This document shows positions 14,495 through 22,180 of a stretch of 40,034 nt of DNA, piece after piece; within the stretch, counting starts at the first letter, position 1; every line of letters begins with the position of its first letter. Source of the DNA: a virus; the IMG/VR virus record IMGVR_UViG_3300008625_000739, positions 1-40,034 of that record. One strand, written 5' to 3'. The notes below the pieces were generated by a model. That model was not told the DNA's origin and did not search any database. It was given only the letters and a program-made list of their open reading frames with translations. Both the position numbers and the translations under genes were made by a program.

Positions 14495-14728
14495 TTACTT
14501 CTTCGTAAATAGCCAATAAAGAACTGCAACCGCTACTAAGCCAACAAGTCCGTTGCTACCTAGTGCATTTACAAGTCCGATAATGTTACCTACTACATCG
14601 CCTGGCAAAAACGCTACACCAGGGCCGAAAATGATTTGTAGGACTACTGCTAGTGAAACTAGAGCAACGCCTACTTCAGTCAATTTTCTTACCCAGCCTA
14701 ACGCTGTGTCAACGATATTTCCAGCCAT
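14495..14728 (-). CDS. Small membrane protein with two hydrophobic helices (77 aa)
   Basis: The sequence MAGNIVDTALGWVRKLTEVG is amphipathic, followed by helix one (VALVSLAVVLQIIFGPGVAF) and helix two (GSNGLVGLVAVAVLYWLFTK). The ribosome-binding site AGGAGG is nearly perfect and the promoter (14816-14845) is close to consensus, so high expression is likely. A terminator isolates it as a single-gene unit. Proteins of this type occur in marine phages without a known role; a virion or membrane-associated role would fit, but it could also be a holin-like or VirB2-like small protein. Confidence 0.8.
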   Translation of the reverse strand: MAGNIVDTALGWVRKLTEVGVALVSLAVVLQIIFGPGVAFLPGDVVGNIIGLVNALGSNGLVGLVAVAVLYWLFTKK

Positions 14729-14754
14729 ATCTTACCTCCTTTTTGGTTGTTTTT

Positions 14755-14774
14755 GATATAAAATATTTTATATC
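14755..14774. promoter_or_regulatory. 20-bp perfect palindrome in the leader
   Basis: GATATAAAATATTTTATATC, in the 5' leader of the small membrane protein gene between its promoter and its AGGAGG. It could be an RNA-stabilising hairpin or an operator. Confidence 0.6.
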
Positions 14775-14815
14775 GTTGTTACTCTGTATTACTACAGAAT
14801 TTTTACAACACTTTC

Positions 14816-14845
14816 AGTATAACATTGTCATACTAACTGTGTCAA
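14816..14845 (-). promoter_or_regulatory. Strong sigma70-like promoter
   Basis: Minus strand TTGACA (14845-14840), 18 bp, TATACT (14821-14816), inside the 3' end of the SGNH-like gene and driving the small membrane protein. Confidence 0.75.
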
Positions 14846-15427
14846 GTATTTTAATAATATTCTCGCCCACTTTCTGTGTGCGGCAGGTCCGAAATACTGT
14901 GTTCCGGAGTTAAAATCAAAATTTTGTGCTTTTAACTGAGAAACCATGGTTTCATCGGAATCATATGGACTAATATAAGAATCGCCAAAATCATATTGCT
15001 CGTCAGTAGAAACATCTAAGCAATTTTGTGCATTGAACATTAAATGTTTAACATCTAATGTTTTTAAATCTTCGTGTAATTGAATCACGTCTTTTAAGTG
15101 ATCCTGTGGAGTAGCAAGGGAATAATTCCATTCCTCAAAACCTACTACCGCAACTGTGTCTTCTGGATTAGGCTTATTGCTAATATATTTCATTACTTCA
15201 TTTATAATGGTTTTATTTACCCAACCTGGTTTAGATATATTAAAAGTGCCTATTTTCATAACAGGCGTAAAATGTATCCAGAACGCCTGTGCTTTATTTT
15301 CTGGGTGTGAGTCATCACCATGCGTTTTATATAATGAATCTTCGTTGGCATATATATGATCATTGACGCATTGAACGCCTGATGTATGTGCCCCTCCTAC
15401 GCATATGATAGAACTAATGGTATTCAT
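14828..15427 (-). CDS. SGNH/GDSL hydrolase-like phage protein
   Basis: 199 residues. The N-terminal ICVGGAHTSGVQC sits where SGNH proteins have GDS, but here Gly-Ala replaces the catalytic Ser; NISKPGWVN is like the block with Gly/Asn; VVGFEEWNYS follows strand three; and the C-terminal YFGPAAHRKWARILLKYLTQ is the D-x-x-H-like helix found in related phage proteins. The fold is plausible but the catalytic Ser is not evident, so activity is uncertain. A sigma70 promoter for the next gene is embedded in its last codons. Confidence 0.5.
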   Translation of the reverse strand: MNTISSIICVGGAHTSGVQCVNDHIYANEDSLYKTHGDDSHPENKAQAFWIHFTPVMKIGTFNISKPGWVNKTIINEVMKYISNKPNPEDTVAVVGFEEWNYSLATPQDHLKDVIQLHEDLKTLDVKHLMFNAQNCLDVSTDEQYDFGDSYISPYDSDETMVSQLKAQNFDFNSGTQYFGPAAHRKWARILLKYLTQLV

Positions 15428-15432
15428 TTAAA

Positions 15433-15807
15433 TTATTTATATTCTTTTTTCCCGTTTTGTATGTCTCGCATTTGTATATTAATATTGCTACCTACGACGT
15501 CTTCATCATATGTTTCCATAGCAATTTGTCTACATAAGTCTTGAAACCATTGATCCACCACTTCTTCGTCTGTTTCACCAGTTAATCCGTGACCACGTAA
15601 CATTTTAACGAATGGGTCGTTCCAATCTAATTCAAACGCACCATTAAGTGGGTTCTCACTATTAATTTCTACATCCACAATGGTAAACCATGGTTCACCC
15701 TTTTTTGTCGCTTTCTCCTTTGGCGTCAATTTTTTCTTTGGTTCTTTAACTGGTTCTGGGGTTGGCTCAGAACCAAATGCATTTTTTAGTTTTTCAAATA
15801 TATCCAT
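15433..15807 (-). CDS. Conserved hypothetical protein next to QueE (124 aa)
   Basis: The start at ATG 15807 overlaps the QueE stop (TAATG). A proline/lysine-rich segment (SEPTPEPVKEPKKKLTPKEK) leads to the core GEPWFTIVDVEINSENPLNG followed by AFELDWNDPFVKMLRGHGLT and DEEVVDQWFQDLCRQIAMET. This core is familiar from marine T4-like phages beside QueE, with no known function. Tight coupling suggests it works with the deazaguanine pathway or with expression of QueE. Confidence 0.75.
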   Translation of the reverse strand: MDIFEKLKNAFGSEPTPEPVKEPKKKLTPKEKATKKGEPWFTIVDVEINSENPLNGAFELDWNDPFVKMLRGHGLTGETDEEVVDQWFQDLCRQIAMETYDEDVVGSNINIQMRDIQNGKKEYK

Positions 15808-16691
15808 TATGTTCCCCATGCATTACCAAACAGATCAGAGTGTAGTCTTGGACTATAACGTAATCCATGTTTCATAACTGCTTCTGCGACAATGCGTGTA
15901 TTCTTTTTATAATCATCATATAAACCACCTACAGGCATACAATAAACAGGACAGTCAACGCCTGCTTCTTTATATACTGCAATGGCTTTTTCTACTTCAT
16001 CCATGCTTTCTTCGCTATCAATAACAAATTTAAAATACATGTCTGAGAAAGGCATTTTATAATATGCGGCCGCCACATCAGGCTTAATTGCTTTTCCCCA
16101 TGGTTCGCCGCTTGCTGATAGTTTAGGAGAGCACGACCAGGTAACATATGGTCTGATAGGAGTCCTGTAATTAGCAAAATCACCGGTCCAATTTCGCCAG
16201 TCGTAAAACCATTCAAAAATTTTGTCAGTTAAATTTCTAGTAGTATTAGTCTCGAATGTAACATTTTTTAAATCCTGCATACGATCATGTGCAAATAAAT
16301 CAGGATATATTTTTTGCCACATCATAGGCTCACCGCCCGTAATAACTAAATGTATGTCTTGCCCATTGGGCATTATCCAACTGCCATTGGGCGTTTTTGC
16401 CAATAGATCATCTACTAATTTGTCTAAGTCTACATCTGTTGCTAAATATTTAAATCGTGGATCCCAACTTGCATAACTGTCACATCCTGTGCTAACTAAT
16501 GGCAAATCATCAAAGTGTGTATAATCAGCGGCAAAAACGCCGAGTCGCTCTTTGCTTAACTCACCGCGTGGCATTCCAAAACCTTGGCATTTTAAATTAC
16601 AACCAAACAGTCGCAAGAAAACAGACGGCACGCCTGTAAACTTACCCTCTCCTTGTAAACTATAAAATATTTCTGTATATCTAATCTTCAT
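15807..16691 (-). CDS. queE: 7-carboxy-7-deazaguanine synthase, QueE
   Basis: 294 residues from the ATG at 16691 (AAGGA upstream). QueE is the radical SAM enzyme that turns 6-carboxytetrahydropterin into 7-carboxy-7-deazaguanine. The start KIRYTEIFYSLQGEGKFTGV with S-x-Q-G-E-G is diagnostic, RLFGCNLKC carries Cys31 and Cys35, and TGCDSYASWD carries the third Cys (Cys70), so the cluster-binding loop is C-x3-C-x34-C, expanded compared with C-x3-C-x2-C. LVITGGEPMMW is the SAM-binding GGEP motif and ETNTTRNL follows. It is in an operon with QueD and an amidinotransferase. Confidence 0.9.
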   Translation of the reverse strand: MKIRYTEIFYSLQGEGKFTGVPSVFLRLFGCNLKCQGFGMPRGELSKERLGVFAADYTHFDDLPLVSTGCDSYASWDPRFKYLATDVDLDKLVDDLLAKTPNGSWIMPNGQDIHLVITGGEPMMWQKIYPDLFAHDRMQDLKNVTFETNTTRNLTDKIFEWFYDWRNWTGDFANYRTPIRPYVTWSCSPKLSASGEPWGKAIKPDVAAAYYKMPFSDMYFKFVIDSEESMDEVEKAIAVYKEAGVDCPVYCMPVGGLYDDYKKNTRIVAEAVMKHGLRYSPRLHSDLFGNAWGT

Positions 16692-17007
16692 CGGGTTTAT
16701 TTCCTTGCCATTTATCGCCAAATAATTTATGTAGTGGTATTGCTTGATGTTCTTCCTTAGTCATACCCCAACTAGGCCCCTTTAACATTCGCTGTATTTT
16801 AATTTGCATATCGTCGTATTCTTCTTTCCATTCTTGCTTTTCTTCTTCTAATCTTTTTGGAAGTTTATCTAATATTATAACAATTTCTTTAAGATTGTCA
16901 AGTGTATTACGTTCAGTTCGTGATATGTATACACTGTGTCGAGGTATTTTAAAATTATCGAAGCATTTGTCTATTAGGTCTTTTGCCTTATTAATGTCAT
17001 CTTGCAT
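16681..17007 (-). CDS. Hypothetical coiled-coil protein (108 aa)
   Basis: The ATG at 17007 is preferred over an upstream TTG because GGAGG lies 11 nt before it. The first helix MQDDINKAKDLIDKCFDNFK and the long charged stretch IVIILDKLPKRLEEEKQEWK followed by EEYDDMQIKIQRML suggest a coiled coil; then GPSWGMTKEEHQAIPLHKLF. It overlaps both the amidinotransferase end and the QueE start. No family recognised; position places it in the deazaguanine operon. Confidence 0.7.
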   Translation of the reverse strand: MQDDINKAKDLIDKCFDNFKIPRHSVYISRTERNTLDNLKEIVIILDKLPKRLEEEKQEWKEEYDDMQIKIQRMLKGPSWGMTKEEHQAIPLHKLFGDKWQGNKPDED

Positions 17008-18199
17008 AACTCTCAATGCCTCCTTCCCTGTGTATGTCTAACGTTAAGCAATGCAATCCACCATCCCAAAAGAATCTATGCCTAAACGGAGTTACTATAG
17101 GCTCTACATTATGCTTTCTAAACCATTTAAATAATTCTTTATTTTCGGTTAGGCACAGTACAGTTTCAGGATTTACCATCAATACATTAACGTCCCAAAT
17201 TGTTTCTTCACAAAATCCTACCCACTCGCTAAACCATTTATCTACGTAGTCAATAAGTTCGTCGTTGTGTTCTTCGCCTGGAATCCACCATTTTCCTTGT
17301 ACTTTTTCTCTAACTTCTAAGAATGGTGACATATTAGACCATTGGGCGTCTGGCAAGTAGAATACGTCCCAATTTGGAAAATACTTTTTAAACTGTAGTG
17401 CTTCGCCATTTGATATAAATGCGCCGGGTTTTATTGGTGCGTATATACCATCCGAATGCCCGTCGTTAAAAGCAGTTATAATATTATAGTTGTCTTTAAA
17501 ATGATTTTTAAAGTATTTGTAAACATGCGGCCGCAATCCATCTAATATTATTGTATCCCCAAGCCGCACAATATTTGGTCCCTCATTCAAATAATCGTCT
17601 TTCCACGGGAATTCAATAATATTTGCGCCTTGTTCTTTTAATTCTTTGAATAATGGTTCATAAAATATAGCAAGGGCTCGGCTGGCACCTCCCTGTGGAT
17701 ATAATGGATTAATAGTATTTATACAAGCCGGGTTTACTTCTGGCATGCTGTACGGTCTTAACTTATAAAAAGTTTCTCCTACTATGATTTGATCGTCCCG
17801 TGGAAATAATGGCGGTCGGGTGAGTGCGCCTGGATCTGCATATATATCGTAGTTTGCTAAAAAACTTTCGACACCTTTCCTATCAATTAATCTTGGAAAA
17901 TAATTTAATACTTCATCAATAATAATGTTTAAGTTTTCATCAACACAAGCTCCACCAACTTTGTATATATTATATACTTGATCAAAATCAAAAAGTTTCG
18001 GGCGTTTAACAGTTACGCCATAACTTTCTAATACTTCTTTAATGTTCTCTAAATCTTCTATGGTTTCTTCAGTAATTTGTTGCAGAATATTTTTTACTTT
18101 AATATTATCAACGTAGTCAAAGAACTCCGGACGATAGCAATCGCCTAACCAACATTCTTTTAGTGGTTGGAATCCTGTGTTACAATTGATTACACCCAT
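16997..18199 (-). CDS. Arginine:X amidinotransferase (AGAT-like)
   Basis: 400 residues of the pentein fold. Family members move the amidino group of arginine to an amine (glycine, inosamine or others). Seen: NCNTGFQPLKECWLGD at the start; His248 and Asp250 in DGHSDGIYAPIKPGAFIS, matching the H-x-D-x region of glycine amidinotransferase; and the catalytic Cys384 in GGLHCLTLDIHREG, matching the vertebrate GGGFHCWTCD motif. Length is near that of the AGAT core. It lies between QueE and QueD with overlapping ends, so it is in the deazaguanine operon. The acceptor is unknown: glycine is possible, but an amine linked to the modified base is an attractive alternative. Class-II glutamine amidotransferases that make archaeosine are unrelated. 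Confidence 0.85.
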   Translation of the reverse strand: MGVINCNTGFQPLKECWLGDCYRPEFFDYVDNIKVKNILQQITEETIEDLENIKEVLESYGVTVKRPKLFDFDQVYNIYKVGGACVDENLNIIIDEVLNYFPRLIDRKGVESFLANYDIYADPGALTRPPLFPRDDQIIVGETFYKLRPYSMPEVNPACINTINPLYPQGGASRALAIFYEPLFKELKEQGANIIEFPWKDDYLNEGPNIVRLGDTIILDGLRPHVYKYFKNHFKDNYNIITAFNDGHSDGIYAPIKPGAFISNGEALQFKKYFPNWDVFYLPDAQWSNMSPFLEVREKVQGKWWIPGEEHNDELIDYVDKWFSEWVGFCEETIWDVNVLMVNPETVLCLTENKELFKWFRKHNVEPIVTPFRHRFFWDGGLHCLTLDIHREGGIESYAR

Positions 18200-18666
18200 C
18201 CATTAAACCCTGCTTCGGGGTTATGATAGGTTGAACTGTTCTTGTCATTTTCTCTTGCTTCTACACTAATAACCCATGCTCTGCCACCTGTTCTTTCGCG
18301 TAACCATCCATCAGCATAATTACAGATACGCATAGCAGTGCCTTCCATACCTGGCCCTTCTTCTTGTACAATTAATTTACATACACCCGCATCGTGTAGC
18401 ATTTGGAATGTTTCCATATATGGGTCATCGTGATCAATAACAAACGTATGGTCATAATTCTCTTCTAACCATCTCTTTAGTTCTTTCAAGTCACTATAAT
18501 CAACAAGAAATCCTTCTTTTGTCATAGTGTGTGCGCCAAACGTAAAATGAAAACTACGGCTATAGCCGTGTATCATAGCGCAGTTTCCGTCATGCTTGTG
18601 TTGTCTATGAGCACACGGAAAGTTATAAAATGTTTTTGTAGATGTAAATTCAGGTACTCCGCTCAT
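18190..18666 (-). CDS. queD: 6-carboxytetrahydropterin synthase-like protein, QueD
   Basis: 158 residues, T-fold. QueD converts dihydroneopterin triphosphate to 6-carboxytetrahydropterin. Zinc-site region: FPCAHRQHKHDGNCAMIHGY, with the first His in CAH, the catalytic Cys in GNCAM and His in IHGY. The usual HGH has become HGY, so one zinc ligand may be missing or replaced. VDYSDLKELKRWLEENYDHT matches the D-[FY]-x-x-L-K segment and the conserved DH, and VEAREN is the terminal glutamate region. AAGGAG precedes the ATG. It is followed by the amidinotransferase with an overlap. Confidence 0.85.
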   Translation of the reverse strand: MSGVPEFTSTKTFYNFPCAHRQHKHDGNCAMIHGYSRSFHFTFGAHTMTKEGFLVDYSDLKELKRWLEENYDHTFVIDHDDPYMETFQMLHDAGVCKLIVQEEGPGMEGTAMRICNYADGWLRERTGGRAWVISVEARENDKNSSTYHNPEAGFNGWV

Positions 18667-18774
18667 TTATTTTTCTCCTTGCCATAAAAGATTATAGCCT
18701 AATACAATGGTGTGCATAATGACTAGATTGCGTACTAGCGTCTTATCAACACCTTCTAAATATTTTGATAACAT
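18667..18774 (-). CDS. Tiny hydrophobic protein (35 aa)
   Basis: ORF MLSKYLEGVDKTLVRNLVIM then HTIVLGYNLLWQGEK, with a near-ideal GAGGAGGAA ribosome-binding site upstream and a stop directly before the queD ATG (TAA-ATG). Its one hydrophobic segment (LVIMHTIVLGYNLLW) could enter the membrane. Strong ribosome-binding site and tight packing argue that it is translated. No family recognised. Confidence 0.6.
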   Translation of the reverse strand: MLSKYLEGVDKTLVRNLVIMHTIVLGYNLLWQGEK

Positions 18775-18808
18775 TCATTTCCTCCTCAGTTGATCTTTAA
18801 TGTTTTTA

Positions 18809-19351
18809 TTACCAATTTTTATCACTCCACCAGTTTTCCCACGGAAAAACAATCCACGAGGGATCTTCAATTTTATTAATCACTAATGAGGTGTAAGAGA
18901 TTTCTGTAAATCTACTCTCCTCATTATTAACTAGCGAAGCAAAACGAACATTAGAGCCTACAACTTTGTCCCAAGACTTAACACCCGGTATCGGCGCATT
19001 CATCCAATCATTTACAATCCAATCAAATGTAGCACCAGAATCATTTATATCATCAACAACAAGTATATTTTTAGGTTCGATTACTTCTTCATGACTAAAA
19101 CTAGTTTTAGTTATGCCTGACGCGTCTGCCGCCATTTCTAAACTAGATTGTAGATTGTGTCCATCTCGTAATCTAACATCTAATGTATGTAACGGTGTTT
19201 CTAAATAATGACTCAACATTGTAGCAGGAATTAGTCCTCCCCTTGTAATACCTACAATGTATTCAGGCCGCCAATTACCAGCATAAATCTGTTGAGTAAT
19301 ATCTAAAACTTGCGACTTAATGTCTTGTGTATTTAGATAGATCATTTTCAT
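18809..19351 (-). CDS. Purine phosphoribosyltransferase-like protein
   Basis: 180 residues, type I phosphoribosyltransferase fold. The PRPP-binding loop is ILVVDDINDSGATFD, and YIVGITRGGLIPATMLSHYL supplies the preceding RGG motif. The size and layout fit xanthine/hypoxanthine/guanine phosphoribosyltransferases, which join a base to PRPP. Substrate specificity cannot be read from the sequence. Located between FolE and the QueD operon, it may recycle guanine for GTP, the FolE substrate, or handle deazaguanine bases. AAGGAG precedes the ATG. Confidence 0.8.
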   Translation of the reverse strand: MKMIYLNTQDIKSQVLDITQQIYAGNWRPEYIVGITRGGLIPATMLSHYLETPLHTLDVRLRDGHNLQSSLEMAADASGITKTSFSHEEVIEPKNILVVDDINDSGATFDWIVNDWMNAPIPGVKSWDKVVGSNVRFASLVNNEESRFTEISYTSLVINKIEDPSWIVFPWENWWSDKNW

Positions 19352-19368
19352 ATATTTAAGTCTCCTTG

Positions 19369-20055
19369 CTATCGCGGAGCAAATTCTTGCTGAAGTTTGA
19401 TATTGTCAAAGAACTCTTTTTTAGTAGAAGCATCTTCTTTAAATGATCCTTTAAGCACTGTTGTTTGTGTTAGACTAGAGTGTGCCATGACACCCCTATT
19501 TTCTACGCAACCATGCGTTGCTTGTACGTAAACACCTACATTACTAGAACCTGTTGCTTTAATAATTTCATGTGCTATGTCGTTGGCAAGTTCTTCTTGT
19601 AGTGTTCCCCGTCTGGCACACCATTGTGCTATACGTGTATATTTGGATAATCCTATAAGTGTGTCTGCCGCGATAATGCCAATATATGCAACTCCGGTTA
19701 CTGGTTGAAAATGATGGGAGCAAACGCTACGTATTTCACTTCTTACAACAAGCATGCCTTCGTAACCATCCTCTACATGATTAGGAAATGCGGTTGCATT
19801 GGGCATGTTATCAAAACGGCCGCTCATAAGTTCTCTTATATACATTTTTGCTAAACGACGCGGCGTGTCAATAGAGTTAGGATCACTATGCCTATCAATA
19901 AGCAGAGTGTCCAATACTCCTTCAAACTTTTCCGTTAGTTCATCAATGAGCAGATCTTTTTCTTCTTCTTCGATAAATTCTGATATATTGTCTCCTGCCC
20001 AAAAACGTCCACCGTGTTCTAGCATTCTGTTTCTAATTGTTTTACTAATGCTCAT
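19369..20055 (-). CDS. folE: GTP cyclohydrolase I, FolE
   Basis: 228 residues from the ATG at 20055, which has GGAG 6 nt upstream; four codons further back a TTG is less likely. It makes dihydroneopterin triphosphate from GTP, the first step of the deazaguanine pathway. Zinc and active-site motifs are VCSHHFQPVTG and THGCVENRG, with LIGLSKYTRIAQWCARR, PRRLAKMYIRELMSG and NDIAHEIIKATGSSNVGVYV typical of FolE. A consensus promoter (20077-20105) starts the FolE / phosphoribosyltransferase / QueD / amidinotransferase / QueE unit. Confidence 0.95.
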   Translation of the reverse strand: MSISKTIRNRMLEHGGRFWAGDNISEFIEEEEKDLLIDELTEKFEGVLDTLLIDRHSDPNSIDTPRRLAKMYIRELMSGRFDNMPNATAFPNHVEDGYEGMLVVRSEIRSVCSHHFQPVTGVAYIGIIAADTLIGLSKYTRIAQWCARRGTLQEELANDIAHEIIKATGSSNVGVYVQATHGCVENRGVMAHSSLTQTTVLKGSFKEDASTKKEFFDNIKLQQEFAPR

Positions 20056-20076
20056 ATATTTCTCCAAGTACTATAT

Positions 20077-20105
20077 ATTATAAAGATTATTTAGGCAAAT
20101 GTCAA
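20077..20105 (-). promoter_or_regulatory. Consensus sigma70 promoter for the folE-queE operon
   Basis: Minus strand TTGACA (20105-20100), 17 bp, TATAAT (20082-20077), both hexamers perfect. The ATG of folE lies 21 nt downstream of the -10, leaving a short leader with GGAG. Confidence 0.9.
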
Positions 20106-20112
20106 TTATTTG

Positions 20113-21312
20113 TTAAAATTTAGACTCCGCAACATGGTCTCTATATCTATTTCCATCACGGCGCCACTGTTCTCCGTTGCCCTCCATAATATCACATATG
20201 CGATCAATAGTACCATTCGTCCAATCGGATATTCTTCCCATGTTAAAACTTGGCATTCTTAGAGCAGTATCAATTTTTTCAATAGCAGAGTGCATACTCC
20301 AAGGAATATACAAACGATCTGCATCATTAGCAAAAGTTTCAGGGAAACTGCGATATGCAGGATATACTACATTACACCCTAGTGTATCCGCTTCACTTAC
20401 AGTATTGCTTACCCAATCTTGTAGCGCACAATTGAATAATACCTTACTGTCGTTAACGATATTATAATAATCATTCTTATTTAGGTCAGTATAAATTTTT
20501 AGAACTCCTTCTGCTTGTAATTTCAATGCACGATCTAAATATTTTTGATTGTTACTGCGTAAAGGCCCGCCGCTTAGAACAGCGAACTCAACATCAGTTA
20601 TACTATCTACATATTGATTTTGGTGCTTTAGATGGCCAGTTACTGTTTCAACAATATCCATAAAGAAGTCAGGTTGTTTTTCTTGATCAAATCTTGCCGC
20701 AAATACAACACGATTAGATCTTTCACTCCACTTCTTTACCTTATTTCCTACTCTTTCAAGAACTTCACTTTTGCCAAAACTCAATCCTGATATGTTGTAT
20801 ATAGGAGCAGTCCAGTTAGCAATACGCATATGGGCAACCATTTCTTCATTAGTAGCCAATACTGTAGCAAACTCATTAACCATTTGCTCATACAAACTCA
20901 TCCACTTGGACATACCCCATACATGGACAAAGTCATCAGGATCTACCGCCTGGGCAAGACAACGGACATAAACTTTGGGGCGTTGATTTTCGGGAATCTG
21001 GTTCATAATATACGGAAGTGATTCTATACCAGGTTGAAACATATCCTCAAAGAAGATAGCATCCTCCCCTGTCACAGTTCCATCACGCATCATTTGGACT
21101 AGGTTCATCATTTGGCTCATACCAAAATAACTGCGTCCATGTGCGTCTAACACTTGTCCTACAGATATTGCTTTAGTATTGTCAATAGTCTCACCGGGCA
21201 CAACTATATAGTCTATGCCTCTGCGTTTAAATACACGCTCACTCCATTCTTGTAATTGTAATGTATATCTTCCTTCATAAGGCTCAAGTCCCATGTATAT
21301 TAATTTACGCAT
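20113..21312 (-). CDS. GT-B-like glycosyltransferase
   Basis: 399 residues. The start KLIYMGLEPYEGRYTLQLQE is the Rossmann-type entry of GT-B transferases; VVFAARFDQEKQPDFFMDIV opens the second Rossmann domain; and VSEADTLGCNVVYPAYRSFP is the E-x7-E-like donor-binding region. The acceptor is unknown: phage glycosyltransferases modify DNA, host surface sugars or virion proteins, and the neighbouring deazaguanine genes make DNA decoration possible but unproven. AAAGGA precedes the ATG. Confidence 0.75.
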   Translation of the reverse strand: MRKLIYMGLEPYEGRYTLQLQEWSERVFKRRGIDYIVVPGETIDNTKAISVGQVLDAHGRSYFGMSQMMNLVQMMRDGTVTGEDAIFFEDMFQPGIESLPYIMNQIPENQRPKVYVRCLAQAVDPDDFVHVWGMSKWMSLYEQMVNEFATVLATNEEMVAHMRIANWTAPIYNISGLSFGKSEVLERVGNKVKKWSERSNRVVFAARFDQEKQPDFFMDIVETVTGHLKHQNQYVDSITDVEFAVLSGGPLRSNNQKYLDRALKLQAEGVLKIYTDLNKNDYYNIVNDSKVLFNCALQDWVSNTVSEADTLGCNVVYPAYRSFPETFANDADRLYIPWSMHSAIEKIDTALRMPSFNMGRISDWTNGTIDRICDIMEGNGEQWRRDGNRYRDHVAESKF

Positions 21313-21401
21313 TGTGTTTTCCTTTAGTAATTAAGTAGATGGGCGTTACTGTAAGAACCATGCTATTAGCACAGTAAACATCGCCGTTGTTGGTATTACC
21401 T

Positions 21402-21550
21402 CTAAACAGTAACTCCATCTATGTTCGTTGTCTTAAGACCAGTTACATACCATTCAGGTGCAGGTCTTGCTTTGTTCCAGGCGGCAAATCTAGATTTTTC
21501 GCCCAAATAAAAATTTCTATTTGCATCTCTGCAAGTATAAACCTATTCAT
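21402..21550 (-). pseudogene. Small ORF broken by a one-base frameshift
   Basis: The ATG at 21550 overlaps the cupin stop as ATGA, a normal coupling signal, and gives MNRF. That frame soon becomes unlike a protein and stops after 35 codons. One base out of frame the DNA reads YTCRDANRNFYLGEKSRFAA then WNKARPAPEWYVTGLKTTNI DGVTV, a convincing small protein that ends at 21402. One extra T in the TTT run would join them into 49 residues. Real frameshift, sequencing error or recoding site. Confidence 0.5.
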
Positions 21551-21960
21551 TGATAAAGCCTTTCTATATCAACCTCATCACAAAATTCTCCATATTGTAT
21601 TTCTACAATATGCAATGGTGTATAAGAAGGGTTCATGATTTGATGCCATTCTCCGGCTGGCACGTGGTAAGATTCATGCTTATTTAATATAATAGTTCTA
21701 GCATCACGTTCTATAAAATTATGCCGATTGCTAAGATCTCCTTTGCTACAAGATTCAGTATAGTTTGGTGCTAATATAAGTCTTGCAACACCAGATTCTA
21801 CAATCCAAAACTCATTTCTATGTTCATGACGTTGGAAACTCATACAGGAGTTAGGATTTACGACTAGCTCCTTAACCTTCATACTTTTGAAGTTAGCAAG
21901 AACATCATAAACTCCCCAATCTCGTTGGATATCAAATTTATTGTTGTCTTTGTTCTGCAT
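21547..21960 (-). CDS. Cupin, mannose-6-phosphate isomerase type II-like
   Basis: 137 residues from the ATG at 21960, which overlaps the preceding gene by 23 nt. The cupin barrel includes NSCMSFQRHEHRNEFWIVES (metal-binding H-x-H with a Glu), ILNKHESYHVPAGEWHQIMN (second motif with His) and PLHIVEIQYGEFCDE, the usual ending of type II phosphomannose isomerases such as the C-terminal part of ManC. It is a stand-alone cupin; it could isomerise a sugar phosphate or an unrelated small molecule. It sits near the glycosyltransferase, which would suit nucleotide-sugar supply. Confidence 0.8.
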   Translation of the reverse strand: MQNKDNNKFDIQRDWGVYDVLANFKSMKVKELVVNPNSCMSFQRHEHRNEFWIVESGVARLILAPNYTESCSKGDLSNRHNFIERDARTIILNKHESYHVPAGEWHQIMNPSYTPLHIVEIQYGEFCDEVDIERLYQ

Positions 21961-22159
21961 TGCTTTTTTTATAAGGTTTTCTAAAATGTGGATACCCTGG
22001 CCAATATCTTGCCTTGCCAGTCTCCTTCCAGCGTAAAAAGTCGCTATATGGACTCTTTTCCTTATATAAATGTGCCTCATCAAAGACTCGTCCAAATTCT
22101 CGACAGAAGTCACGATATGCATCCAAATCATCAAAGATTTGTTTCACTGCTTTTTTCAT
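21938..22159 (-). CDS. Conserved phage hypothetical protein (73 aa)
   Basis: MKKAVKQIFDDLDAYRDFCR EFGRVFDEAHLYKEKSPYSD is of a type common in marine T4-like phages, with a charged helical N-terminus and a basic, aromatic C-terminus (YWPGYPHFRKPYKKSNAEQR). Function unknown. It is more convincing than the alternative upstream extension of the cupin on the same DNA. Confidence 0.7.
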   Translation of the reverse strand: MKKAVKQIFDDLDAYRDFCREFGRVFDEAHLYKEKSPYSDFLRWKETGKARYWPGYPHFRKPYKKSNAEQRQQ

Positions 22160-22180
22160 AACAGTACCTTGTTATTGTTG

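Noticed and set aside
15434-15441. TATAAATA box 6 nt before the SGNH-like gene
   Set aside because: It coincides with the last codons (GAA TAT AAA TAA) of the upstream gene, so it may be coding coincidence and I do not list it as a promoter.
16997-18199. Possibility that this is a glutamine amidotransferase of the archaeosine type
   Set aside because: The Cys near the C-terminus in GGLHC and the HSD motif fit the pentein amidinotransferase fold, not the N-terminal-Cys class II amidotransferase fold.
21305-21418. A 37-residue frame MELLFRGNTNNG... before the glycosyltransferase
   Set aside because: It has no ribosome-binding site and no recognisable features; its overlap with the next ATG alone is not enough.
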